A stretch of DNA of 21,993 bases from Bacteroidota bacterium (GCA_023429135.1 JAEYWD010000053.1:1-21993), one strand, 5' to 3'; shown: positions 7,554 to 15,543, counted from the first letter of the stretch. Translations and numbers: made by a program. Notes: generated from the letters alone by a model not told the origin.

Positions 7554-7586
7554 AAAAAATGTGCCTGGAGCCCAATCTCCAGGCAC
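7554..7586 (-). terminator. Strong intrinsic terminator between the Cys-paired lipoprotein gene and DUF2490
   Basis: A perfect 10-bp stem pairs GTGCCTGGAG (7561-7570) with CTCCAGGCAC (7577-7586) around a 6-nt loop. On the minus strand it is followed by A and then six T (7559-7554). It ends only 9 nt before the DUF2490 start codon, so it both closes the upstream unit and sits in the DUF2490 leader. Confidence 0.88.
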
Positions 7587-7624
7587 AGGTAAAAAACACT
7601 AACAACCTAACCAGAATCCAAATT

Positions 7625-8572
7625 TTAATGTCTTCCTTTATGCATGTGCTTTTGGAATTTGCCACCTTCTCCAAATTTCCCTTTTGTAAGGTCAATTACT
7701 TCTGTTGTATCGTTGGCTGTAACAGTAGCTGAGCTGTCGCATGTACCATCTCCATAATCTATCACAGTTACACTGCCATCTCTGTTAAGTTCAACCTTAC
7801 CACTTTTGATGTAACCGCAACTCCTATCGTACAATAATGCAGTGGTAATGGTTTTGCTGAATTTCAGCGTATTATTTACTGTAATAGTCCCTGTGCCGGT
7901 TTTATAATAAACATCATCGGCCTTATCTGTAGTTTCAAAGCCACTCACCCATTCAATCGATTCACTGTTTTTCTGAACAATAATATCATCGTCAGATTGG
8001 GTTACAATTTGTTCCCACGAAGTTTCCACAACCCAGTTGCCACTTGCATTTTTACCAAGATTCTTCCGGGTTGCAGTCAGGTCAACCTTCATGCTGTCGA
8101 TATAGAAATTTTCGTATTTAATTGTCTGTATAGCCCCTGCATTAACAACAGTATCCGACATTTCGATGATAATCTTACCCGACTTTACATGTCGCTTGCC
8201 CTCGCTGCAGGCAGTTCCGTAATCAACTGTAATAGTTTTGGGAAACGTGCTGCTGCTAACAGTAACAATAGCACAATCGTTAATATGAGGAATACCAAAT
8301 TTTACCGGCGCGAAATGTCCAAAACCTTTACCAAATCCAAGTTTAGGATTATAACCTTCGAAAGAAAAGGCCTTTGTTGTTCCATCGAATTTCTCAACAG
8401 CAAGACTCTGCACGTCGGCAACACTAGCTTCGTAAACCTGACTGCTTATCACATCCGACACAACTCCTGTTAAATCCGCCGACAAATCCCCGGTACTCTC
8501 GTTCTGAAACTTTTGACACGACAAAACTACAATTGCAGTTAAAGCTACAGCTCCAATTAATCCTTTTTTCAT
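7625..8572 (-). CDS. Lipoprotein of unknown function with two paired-Cys segments
   Basis: I do not recognise the family. The 315-residue product has a lipoprotein signal with lipobox VLSC (C19). Besides C19 it has four cysteines, falling in two pairs: C100/C122 and C252/C278. Each pair is near a similar pair of strings: ITVDYGTAC (114-122) with HVKSGKI (128-134), and CGYIKSGKV (252-260) with VTVIDYGDGTC (268-278). This suggests two related beta-rich units, each with one disulfide, in swapped string order. The C-terminus is basic and His-rich (KFQKHMHKGRH). It is the first gene after the receptor gene at 8766, has its own promoter-like element at 8615-8640, and is closed by the terminator at 7554-7586, so it is probably a single-gene unit. 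The shared leader element suggests control by the ECF sigma at 12291-12791. Confidence 0.75.
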   Translation of the reverse strand: MKKGLIGAVALTAIVVLSCQKFQNESTGDLSADLTGVVSDVISSQVYEASVADVQSLAVEKFDGTTKAFSFEGYNPKLGFGKGFGHFAPVKFGIPHINDCAIVTVSSSTFPKTITVDYGTACSEGKRHVKSGKIIIEMSDTVVNAGAIQTIKYENFYIDSMKVDLTATRKNLGKNASGNWVVETSWEQIVTQSDDDIIVQKNSESIEWVSGFETTDKADDVYYKTGTGTITVNNTLKFSKTITTALLYDRSCGYIKSGKVELNRDGSVTVIDYGDGTCDSSATVTANDTTEVIDLTKGKFGEGGKFQKHMHKGRH

Positions 8573-8614
8573 AGTTTCTAAATTTGATTAAACCTTTTAT
8601 CGTTTTTTGACACT

Positions 8615-8640
8615 AATACAGGCAGGATTTTTTTTACCCT
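8615..8640 (-). promoter_or_regulatory. Bipartite promoter-like element shared with the sigma gene leader (copy 2)
   Basis: On the minus strand AGGGTAAAA (8640-8632), then 9 nt, then CCTGTATT (8622-8615), ending 42 nt before the ATG at 8572. The same two blocks with the same 9-nt spacer lie upstream of the ECF sigma gene (12853-12828), 36 nt before that start. I found no other copy of the pair by reading the window. A promoter read by the ECF sigma is the simplest explanation. Confidence 0.55.
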
Positions 8641-8765
8641 AATGACAGAATGAAATTTATCAGATGAATCGGAAAACAATTCGCCTGAATCCTGGATAGC
8701 AGTTGCGCTCAGAACCGCAGGAAAATATGTAAGATTGTAATTATTTTATTCCGGAGGTTTGTATA

Positions 8766-11438
8766 TTAAAAGCTGAAATGCAGGAACAGGTTCAACGAAC
8801 GTGCTTTGGAGCGTATTAGGTTAGTTTGCGAGAAAGACATATTCTCGAAATTGAAATCACGCGAATTAATATCGTAATAGTTCTGGGTATTCAGAACATT
8901 TATAACAGAGGCTCCAAGTTTAAACTGAGATTTGCCCAAATGGAATGAATAGTTAGCTGATAAATCGGTCCTGAAATAATTCGGCACGCGGTCGTAATAC
9001 CTCAGGAAACCATCGAAGTAGGGTTCTTTCTCCATTTTGTAATAGGGCCGTCCGGTTGAAAAGAGAAAAATTGAGCCAAAATTCCACTTCCCTAAAGAAA
9101 CCATGCTATTAACACTTAACTGATGCAACTGATCGTTTGTGGAAGGGAAAGCATTTCCAGAGTTTATTTCATCGAACATTTCAAGACTCCGACTTAGGGA
9201 ATAAGAGATCCACCCTGTATAATTTTTACGTTTATATTGAAGTAGAAAATCCATGCCGTAAGCTTCGCCATCGCCATTCAGAAAATAACTGGCCCTGTCA
9301 AAGGTTCCGGGAGGTGATGAAAATTTATCCCGATCAACATTTCGCCTTAAATGAGAAATATAAAAATATTCCTGAATGCCATATATACTTTTGTAATAAG
9401 CCTCAGCGTCGAAAAGAAAGTCGCCCATTTGTAAATTAGCCCCAATTACATAATGATCGGAGGTGATAACGGGATGCATAACTCCATCGGCCAAAACCCA
9501 AAAATTCTTAATATACCCCGTTTCCTGGCCTGAACCAACCTGACTGATATATTGGCAATAATGCCCATAAGCCATTCTTAGAGACAATTTGGAATTCAGA
9601 TCAGCACCCAATGCTAAACGGGGTTCAACATATACTTTTTTAGTACCATCGTAATAATTCACCCTTAATCCAGGCTTAATAGTGAAAATATCATTAAGTT
9701 TGATACGATCGAGAAGATACAGTGAACCTACCCAGTTTTTCTGGTCTATTTTATCATAAACAAGCGTATCTCCTGAATCTTTGTAATAATAGGTATGATT
9801 GCGACGCCCTACTGCCCCAAAATAGAGCTGATGCTTGTCATTCAGTGTGTATGAGTTTTTAAGCGATAAAGCCAGGTCGTTCAGGGTATTTTCATCATTC
9901 ATTGGAAAATTATTGATCTTCTCGGGCAAAGGATAAGGAGGCTGATCTGTCGACGAAATTGTCGATTCTATAAGTGTTCGGTTTGAGTACTTATTGGAAT
10001 AACCTGAAGCACCTACCTGCAAACTGGTAAATAACGAATTATTCCATTGCCTTGTCCAGTTTCCGCTTAAACCAAAATTGTTCCAGGTATTTTTATCAAC
10101 ATTATTAATAAATAATCCTTTATAAGAATTAGAAAAGGAATTATCATAAAAGTCCTTTCCTCCATAATAGCTTACTGATAAGCTTTCGCGCGAGTTAGGA
10201 CGAAAAGTCAATTTGCTATTGTAATCGTAAAACTTGAATGTTGGAGAACTTACAATAGTTGTATTTGATATGGCACCCTGGAAACCTTCAACACCGGTAC
10301 TAAAAACTTTTTTTGAAAATTCGGTGGCATAAATATCCGAATAAGTTCTTCTATAAGCCGCCACCAGTGAAATTTTGTTTCCAATGGGTACTTCTGTAGT
10401 AATATTTCCGCTCAAAAGATTTATGTCCCCATACACTTTTGGTTTCTGATAATTTCCCGATTTGGCAGTAATATCCACAATTCCCGATACCCGTTCACCA
10501 TATCGTGAGTCGAAGCCACCCTTAAAAACCTGTACATCTTTTACAACATTGGGATTTAAAGAAGATATCATTCCATAATAGTGACTCAGATTATAAAGCG
10601 TTTGTCCATCGAACAGAATCAGGTTTTGATCGCTTGACCCTCCATGAATGCTAAGCTCCGAAGAATTTTCAGAGTAGCTTATACCAGGAAGAAGTTGCAA
10701 TGTCCGGAAAATGTCAGTCTCAGCCAGTATAGGTAGATCAATTAGTTTGGAAACATTGATGGTTGTTGCAAAATCGACATCATTTCTAAAATCTATCATT
10801 TCCAGACGGGGACTCTTCACCACAACGGTATCCATCAATTGCACCTTTCTTTTGAGCTGGAAGTTCAGACTCTGATCGGAATTAATCCAGTGAACCAGAG
10901 TATCTACCGGGTCGTATCCTATAAAATTAACTACTAACCGGAAGGGATTTGATTGAATATTTTTAAAGCTGAAAGAACCCGAGGAAGAAGCATAGGTATT
11001 CATATTCAATTCGGGAAGAACCACAGCCGCGTATGGCAATTGTTCTCCCGATTCGCGATCGGTTATGGCTCCCAATACCCGGCACGAAACTGTATCTTTT
11101 AAAGCAATCTCCTGTTTTTCAATCAATAAAAAGCGGTTGTGTTTGTAAACGTAATCAAACGACAAACCCGAGAGTAAATTCTGCATAAACTCCTCGGGTG
11201 TATTTCCTGTTACTTGCCTGTTTATTTGAACTTTGTCCGCCTTTTGAGCGTCGAAGGCTACTTTGATTTTAAGTTTTTCCGAAACTTTTGTAAGAGCATC
11301 AGCCAGTGTTTCTCCCTTAAATTCGATATTATATGTTTGAGCTGGCAAATCCCAAAGGACAAATAAAGCCAAAAAGCAAAACAGTGTTTTAATCCGATTT
11401 ATTCCGAACCTGTATTTTACTATTGGTTCCAATCTCAT
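8766..11438 (-). CDS. TonB-dependent receptor with STN signalling domain
   Basis: An outer-membrane active transporter of 890 residues that should also signal to FecR. Order of parts: basic N-terminus and signal peptide (hydrophobic stretch LFCFLALFVLW, cleavage near DLPAQ, about 34); STN domain (about 36-106, FKGETLADALTKVSEKLKIK); a carboxypeptidase-regulatory-like beta domain (about 118-205, GAITDRESGEQLPYAAVVLP); plug (about 225-330, LLPGISYSENSSELSIHGGS, FKGGFDSRYGERVSGIVDI); then the barrel to the last residues LNLFLHFSF. The plug lacks SusC-specific features, and no SusD follows, so this is a FecA-like rather than a SusC-type receptor. The start chosen is ATG at 11438; the frame is open to a TTG at 11444. 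It overlaps the end of fecR by 50 nt. The substrate is not evident. Confidence 0.92.
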   Translation of the reverse strand: MRLEPIVKYRFGINRIKTLFCFLALFVLWDLPAQTYNIEFKGETLADALTKVSEKLKIKVAFDAQKADKVQINRQVTGNTPEEFMQNLLSGLSFDYVYKHNRFLLIEKQEIALKDTVSCRVLGAITDRESGEQLPYAAVVLPELNMNTYASSSGSFSFKNIQSNPFRLVVNFIGYDPVDTLVHWINSDQSLNFQLKRKVQLMDTVVVKSPRLEMIDFRNDVDFATTINVSKLIDLPILAETDIFRTLQLLPGISYSENSSELSIHGGSSDQNLILFDGQTLYNLSHYYGMISSLNPNVVKDVQVFKGGFDSRYGERVSGIVDITAKSGNYQKPKVYGDINLLSGNITTEVPIGNKISLVAAYRRTYSDIYATEFSKKVFSTGVEGFQGAISNTTIVSSPTFKFYDYNSKLTFRPNSRESLSVSYYGGKDFYDNSFSNSYKGLFINNVDKNTWNNFGLSGNWTRQWNNSLFTSLQVGASGYSNKYSNRTLIESTISSTDQPPYPLPEKINNFPMNDENTLNDLALSLKNSYTLNDKHQLYFGAVGRRNHTYYYKDSGDTLVYDKIDQKNWVGSLYLLDRIKLNDIFTIKPGLRVNYYDGTKKVYVEPRLALGADLNSKLSLRMAYGHYCQYISQVGSGQETGYIKNFWVLADGVMHPVITSDHYVIGANLQMGDFLFDAEAYYKSIYGIQEYFYISHLRRNVDRDKFSSPPGTFDRASYFLNGDGEAYGMDFLLQYKRKNYTGWISYSLSRSLEMFDEINSGNAFPSTNDQLHQLSVNSMVSLGKWNFGSIFLFSTGRPYYKMEKEPYFDGFLRYYDRVPNYFRTDLSANYSFHLGKSQFKLGASVINVLNTQNYYDINSRDFNFENMSFSQTNLIRSKARSLNLFLHFSF

Positions 11439-12279
11439 AATCAAGCTCCATAGGTATACATACTACATCTAAAGCGTCCACCAGATCCCTGTTCGAAAAA
11501 TCTCCTGTGTAGAATTTATTTTCGATATCAGGAAGTGTAAATGTAACATTAAATTGTCTTTCGATCTCCTTAAAAACATCAATTAACGGAGCCGAGTCAA
11601 AATAGAACTGTCCAATTCTCCAATTTGAAACAGTTGAAATATTTCTATCTGCATATTCTTTAAGATGATTACTACTTGTTGTGGCACTTTCGCCGGGAGT
11701 AAGAATAACAGCTTCGGTGGCATTTTTTACCTGTACTTTGCCGGTGACACAACTAACCTTAAACGAATTCTCGCGGGTATAGATATTAAAAGATGTGCCC
11801 AGAACATTAATATCGGCAAATCTGGTTTTCACTACAAAGCTACTTCCTTTTTTTACATTGAAAAAAGCCTCACCTTCCAAAGTAAGAAGTCTTTTCTTAT
11901 TGAAACTGCTTTTCCTGAATGATATTTTGCTTTCGGCATTAATGCTTACCATCGATCCGTCGGGCAACTGGTATTCGGTTTGCTGCCCCTTTGGAGCTAC
12001 AATATTGGTTGTTCCAAAGTACGAAAAGGCAGACCATACTCCAAAAAGAACCAGAATGGATGCAGCAATAGAGTATATCCATCTCATTTTCCTGGCGGGA
12101 TTTAACTCAATGGTCCTTGGTCCCGAGGAATTCTCTATGCGGAGCTTCAGCCTCCTCAGTGCTTCCTCCTTAGAGACTGTGACCGGCACCTCCAGCTCCG
12201 ATGTCCGGGAAAGAATTTTTCTTTCCAGCTCTGAATTACCAATTACCTCTTCTTTTTTACTATTTAAATCTTCGAACAT
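11389..12279 (-). CDS. FecR-family anti-sigma factor (partner of the STN receptor)
   Basis: Inner-membrane anti-sigma factor of 296 residues. A charged cytoplasmic part (1-65, with KEEALRRLKLRIEN) leads to one membrane segment (about 66-87), then a FecR domain (about 93-190, LPDGSMVSINAESKISF, LTLEGEAFFNVKKGSSFVV, LGTSFNIYT) and a C-terminal DUF4974-type domain (about 225-292, APLIDVFKEIERQFNVTF, YTGDFSNRDLVDALDVVC). Known biology: the C-terminal domain of FecR proteins contacts the STN domain of the receptor. Here the receptor with an STN domain is the next gene, overlapping this one by 50 nt, and the ECF sigma is 11 nt upstream. This tight order supports one sigma/anti-sigma/receptor signalling unit. 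Confidence 0.93.
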   Translation of the reverse strand: MFEDLNSKKEEVIGNSELERKILSRTSELEVPVTVSKEEALRRLKLRIENSSGPRTIELNPARKMRWIYSIAASILVLFGVWSAFSYFGTTNIVAPKGQQTEYQLPDGSMVSINAESKISFRKSSFNKKRLLTLEGEAFFNVKKGSSFVVKTRFADINVLGTSFNIYTRENSFKVSCVTGKVQVKNATEAVILTPGESATTSSNHLKEYADRNISTVSNWRIGQFYFDSAPLIDVFKEIERQFNVTFTLPDIENKFYTGDFSNRDLVDALDVVCIPMELDYEIGTNSKIQVRNKSD

Positions 12280-12290
12280 GATCGTATTCT

Positions 12291-12791
12291 TTAAATATTC
12301 ATGTTTAATTCTTTCTTTAAAAAGGATAAAGCCTTCTCCATACGTTTTTCCACAGCTTTTACCGTAATTCCAAGATTATCGGCAATTTGCCTGTAAGTAA
12401 GTTTATCTATCCGGTTCATTAAAAATACAGTTCGCCGTTTATCGTCCAATTCACCGATCGATCGCTGAAGCTTAGCATCAAATTCTTTCATCTCCAGCAA
12501 ATACTCCGGCGATTCATCTAATCTGTCGGTACGTAGTGTATTTCTGAAATTAAATGTCACCTTCTGATGTTCAACTTTGTTTAAAAACAGGTTATTTGCA
12601 GTTGTATAAAGCAGTTGCTTTACTGTTTCCACACGAACCTCGGCCCGTTTCTCCCATATTTTCAAAAAAGCATCCTGAGCTGTATCTTCGGCAACCTCGA
12701 TATTTCCCGATTTATAATAGATATAATTCCGGATGGGCTCGTACCAATTATTGAAGACACTGTCAAATTCTGCCTGACTTATCCCTGCCAT
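12291..12791 (-). CDS. ECF RNA polymerase sigma factor of the STN receptor operon
   Basis: A compact 166-residue ECF sigma factor. Region 2 (about 10-75) contains EVAEDTAQDAFLKIWEKRAE (32-51). Region 4 (about 108-162) contains LTYRQIADNLGITVKAVEKR (131-150), the helix-turn-helix that reads the -35. The start is ATG at 12791. It is first in a tight operon with fecR (11-nt gap) and the TonB receptor (50-nt overlap). Its leader carries the AGGGTAAAA-N9-CCTGTATT element that also precedes the lipoprotein gene at 7625-8572; ECF sigmas often drive their own promoter, so this is a candidate recognition site. A palindrome overlaps the same spot. Confidence 0.93.
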   Translation of the reverse strand: MAGISQAEFDSVFNNWYEPIRNYIYYKSGNIEVAEDTAQDAFLKIWEKRAEVRVETVKQLLYTTANNLFLNKVEHQKVTFNFRNTLRTDRLDESPEYLLEMKEFDAKLQRSIGELDDKRRTVFLMNRIDKLTYRQIADNLGITVKAVEKRMEKALSFLKKELNMNI

Positions 12792-12826
12792 TATAAAAAG
12801 CTTGTTATAACTTTAGAATTCGAATT

Positions 12827-12847
12827 AAATACAGGTGACCTGAATTT
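12827..12847. promoter_or_regulatory. Operator-like palindrome in the sigma operon leader
   Basis: CAGGTGACCTG at 12832-12842 is a perfect inverted repeat around one base. It extends to 12827-12847 with AAAT/ATTT arms after a single mismatch. It overlaps the spacer and both blocks of the promoter-like element at 12828-12853, the place expected for a repressor site. It is not shared with the 8615-8640 copy, so any regulator using it would act on the sigma operon only. Confidence 0.42.
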
Positions 12848-12853
12848 TACCCT
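12828..12853 (-). promoter_or_regulatory. Bipartite promoter-like element of the ECF sigma operon (copy 1)
   Basis: On the minus strand AGGGTAAAA (12853-12845), 9 nt, then CCTGTATT (12835-12828), ending 36 nt before the sigma start codon. An identical pair with identical spacing is at 8640-8615. The block-to-block distance is within what ECF-type promoters use, but the sequences do not resemble the classic GGAAC/GTC pattern closely. Confidence 0.55.
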
Positions 12854-12947
12854 ACCTTTTTTTAAGAAAATTTAAGAATAAATTCCATACTCAAGTAGAG
12901 TAATAATGAACAGTCCTTTGATGGTATGGAGCTAAACAGAGTTATTG

Positions 12948-14162
12948 TTAGCTTCTTATCTGGTATTTTTGGATTTGGATTCCAACGGCAAGAATGTCAT
13001 CTACCTGAAAGTTTTCTGCCTTCCAATCCAGTAAGTTCCTTTCTAACCTGTCTTTCTGGTCCTTAAGAGGATATTTCTGAATCCTGGAGAGTAACTCAAA
13101 TAGTCTTTTGCTTTTGAAGGTTTTATTTTTTTCGCCGCCAAACTGAGAGGTATAACCATCGGTAAACATATAAACACGGTCACCATCCATCAGATCTATA
13201 TAATGATTGGTGAAACTGTTTTTCATATACGGATGGTAGCCTATCGGCATGCGATCGGGAGCTTTTTTTATAAGCTCGTAATTATCTGTTGAATCTTTAC
13301 GAGCCAGATACAACGGCATATTGGCTCCGGCATATTGCATTTTAAGGTTTTCGAAATCAATAAAACAAACGGCAATATCCATCCCGTCGCTTATATACTT
13401 CCCTTTGCTCCGCTGATGGAAAGTATTTAATATTTTCTTCCTCAACTTCCCAAGTAATTCATTGGGAGAATAATAAAATCCATCGCTCATAACTCCGTTT
13501 AAGGCCGATATCCCCAAAACACTCATAAGTGCTCCCGGAACACCATGTCCTGTACAATCGGCAACAGCAAAATAAAGTTTTGAACCAAATTGTTTGAACC
13601 AGTAGAAATCTCCACCAATCAAGTCGCGCGATTTGGAAAAAATAAATTTATCGGTTACAAGCTTATCTATAGATTTTATGGGTGGCAAAAGTGCTTGTTG
13701 GAGATAAATTGAATATTCAATGCTCTGGGTAATACTTTTATTCTTCTCTTCCAGATCCTTGTTCATTTTACGGATAAGATCCGATTTATGCTTTAATAGA
13801 AGATGCGTATTTATTCTAACAAGCAATTCCCTGCTGTTAAAAGGTTTGGTTACAAAATCCTGGGCCCCGATTCCAAAACCTGAAATTTTATTTTCAATCT
13901 GCCCATAACTGGTCACAAATATTACTGGTATTTCTTTTAAGGCTTCGGAACTCCTCATGTAATTACAAACTTCGAAACCATTCATGCCGGGCATCTCAAC
14001 GTCAAGTAATACCAGGTCGAATTTCTGAACGGACATTAATTGAATGGCTTCTTCTCCGCTTTGAGCCAGGGTAACTATATATTTGGCTTTCGATAATAAT
14101 TTAAACAACATTTCACGATGAACCGACATATCATCGACAACCAAAATCTTATTCTGTAACAT
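12948..14162 (-). CDS. Response regulator with PP2C/SpoIIE-type serine phosphatase output
   Basis: A 404-residue two-domain signalling protein. The receiver (about 4-120) has the acidic pair D10-D11, phosphoacceptor D54 in LVLLDVEMPGMNGFEV, T84 and K106 (TKPF), all expected for an active receiver. A short coiled linker (about 125-150) leads to the SpoIIE/RsbU-like PP2C phosphatase (about 155-398). Metal-binding acidic residues are visible in GGDFYWF (D185), VADCTGHGVPGALMSVLG (D202), MFTDGYTSQFGG (D335) and QVDDILAVG (D388/D389). Such proteins dephosphorylate anti-anti-sigma or similar partners. No sensor kinase, anti-sigma or STAS partner is next to it, so it is an orphan here. It is upstream of the ECF sigma gene on the same strand, with 156 nt between. 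A palindrome lies 27-43 nt before its start. Confidence 0.92.
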   Translation of the reverse strand: MLQNKILVVDDMSVHREMLFKLLSKAKYIVTLAQSGEEAIQLMSVQKFDLVLLDVEMPGMNGFEVCNYMRSSEALKEIPVIFVTSYGQIENKISGFGIGAQDFVTKPFNSRELLVRINTHLLLKHKSDLIRKMNKDLEEKNKSITQSIEYSIYLQQALLPPIKSIDKLVTDKFIFSKSRDLIGGDFYWFKQFGSKLYFAVADCTGHGVPGALMSVLGISALNGVMSDGFYYSPNELLGKLRKKILNTFHQRSKGKYISDGMDIAVCFIDFENLKMQYAGANMPLYLARKDSTDNYELIKKAPDRMPIGYHPYMKNSFTNHYIDLMDGDRVYMFTDGYTSQFGGEKNKTFKSKRLFELLSRIQKYPLKDQKDRLERNLLDWKAENFQVDDILAVGIQIQKYQIRS

Positions 14163-14188
14163 TCCTATTCAATTTAGATTGACTTAAT

Positions 14189-14205
14189 GGTGTAAAGTTT
14201 ACACC
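14189..14205. promoter_or_regulatory. Perfect palindrome upstream of the response regulator gene
   Basis: GGTGTAAA-G-TTTACACC, a perfect inverted repeat with 8-bp arms and one central base, 27-43 nt before the ATG at 14162 in the divergent gap between the response regulator and the PHP gene. The size and place are those of a dimeric regulator site. The regulator is not evident. There is no T tract to make it a terminator. Confidence 0.5.
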
Positions 14206-14392
14206 TATTTACGGGAATTGTGTCTCATGGTTATTAATTCTTTATAAAACATTTAAAAGTTTTTCAAACAACCAAAACGGTATACTTGATTTAGAATTTG
14301 TAATATTGCTTTTATCCTGGTGAATGCCAAAAATTTTAACATCCTTGTAATTTTACTTTAATGCTCACCTGTTATCTTTATAAAAAAATCCC

Positions 14393-15496
14393 ATGATAAA
14401 AAGATCTTTCATTATCGTTGTTTTTATTATTGTCTGCACCTCCCTACTGGCACAAAAGCGCCATGAAATTAATTTCCCCGATATTCAGGGATATCAAACC
14501 TTAAAGTGTGATTTTCATATTCATTCTGTATTTTCCGATGGAAGTGTCTGGCCCACCATCCGCGTTGAAGAAGCCTGGCGCGAAGGCATGGATGCCATTG
14601 CCATTACTGAACACATCGAATATCTTCCTCACAAAAAAGATATTGTTGCCGATCATAACAGGGCCTTTGAAATTGCATCACCTGCGGGAAAGGACAGAGA
14701 TATTGTTGTAATTCATGGGAGTGAGATTACCCGTTCCATGCCTCCGGGTCATAGCAATGCACTATTTTTGAAGAATTCGAACCTGCTCGACACAGCAAAA
14801 TATATCGACGCTTTTAAAGCAGCAAAAGCTCAGAATGCATTTATTTTCTGGAACCACCCGGCATGGAGCCGCCAACAACCCGACACAACCTTATGGTGGA
14901 AAGAACATACCGAGCTTTACGAAGCCGGGCTGATGCACGGAATTGAAGTTGTTAACGAGCATGAATATTCGGCCGAAGCACACAAATGGGCCATTGAAAA
15001 AAAGCTCACCATGCTTGGGAATTCCGACATACATAACCCTATTCAGATGGACTATGACTTTTCAATGGGTGAACATCGGCCTATGACATTGGTCCTGGCT
15101 AAAGAAAAATCGGTCGAAGGCATAAGAGATGCTCTGATGAACCGCCGCACCATCGTTTATCACAATAATTTACTCATTGGCGACAATGCCTATTTAAAAG
15201 AATTATTCGAAAAATCGATACGCGTTGAAAAAGTGTCGAGAAACAATAAAAGCATTCATGTGACCATTTATAATTCCAGCAGCATCACTTTCGAAATTAA
15301 AAAGCTCAAAGGAAACGACCCGAATCTTGAGTATTTCAGGAACCTGAAAATAGAAGCAGGAGGATACACATCCTTCACCCTTTATGAAAAAGAACTTACT
15401 AAAAATACTGGTTTTAGTCTGCAATTGGAAGTGCAGAATCTGTTAATTGCACCAGGAAAGGGAATGCATTATAATCTCAATTTTCAGATTAATTAA
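14393..15496 (+). CDS. Secreted PHP-domain phosphoesterase (Sb-PDE-like)
   Basis: A 367-residue exported metal-dependent phosphoesterase of the PHP family. A signal peptide (1-20, cleavage near SLLA-Q) is followed by the PHP domain (about 37-270). Metal ligands visible in order are H42 and H44 (CDFHIHSVFSDGS), D49, H74 (AITEHIEY), E111 (HGSEIT), H155 (WNHPAW) and D212/H214 (NSDIH). The sequence resembles the Bacteroidota proteins grouped with the Sphingobium Sb-PDE phosphodiesterase; that assignment is from memory of the motifs. The last 100 residues form a small beta-rich domain (IHVTIYNSSSITFEIKKL, FSLQLEVQNLLI). The natural substrate is unknown, but the product would act in the periplasm or outside. 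It is followed after 47 nt by the unknown gene at 15544 on the same strand. Confidence 0.87.
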   Translation: MIKRSFIIVVFIIVCTSLLAQKRHEINFPDIQGYQTLKCDFHIHSVFSDGSVWPTIRVEEAWREGMDAIAITEHIEYLPHKKDIVADHNRAFEIASPAGKDRDIVVIHGSEITRSMPPGHSNALFLKNSNLLDTAKYIDAFKAAKAQNAFIFWNHPAWSRQQPDTTLWWKEHTELYEAGLMHGIEVVNEHEYSAEAHKWAIEKKLTMLGNSDIHNPIQMDYDFSMGEHRPMTLVLAKEKSVEGIRDALMNRRTIVYHNNLLIGDNAYLKELFEKSIRVEKVSRNNKSIHVTIYNSSSITFEIKKLKGNDPNLEYFRNLKIEAGGYTSFTLYEKELTKNTGFSLQLEVQNLLIAPGKGMHYNLNFQIN

Positions 15497-15543
15497 CCAT
15501 ATTCTCTCAACAAAAAAATATCCAGAATAAACTAACTAAACCA

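Noticed and set aside
7545..7586. N-terminal extension of the DUF2490 protein from 7586.
   Set aside because: The extension is encoded by a terminator hairpin and would precede a complete signal peptide.
11439..11444. TTG codon at 11444 as the start of the TonB receptor.
   Set aside because: ATG at 11438 is only two codons in, and the signal peptide is unaffected. ATG is preferred.
12884..12930. Hairpin TCCATAC/GTATGGA as terminator of the response regulator gene.
   Set aside because: 33-nt loop and only a loose T-rich tail on the minus strand. Not convincing enough to list.
14373..14380. TATCTTTA as -7 element of the PHP gene.
   Set aside because: It lies only 12 nt before the start codon, leaving almost no leader, and no -33 is at a normal distance.
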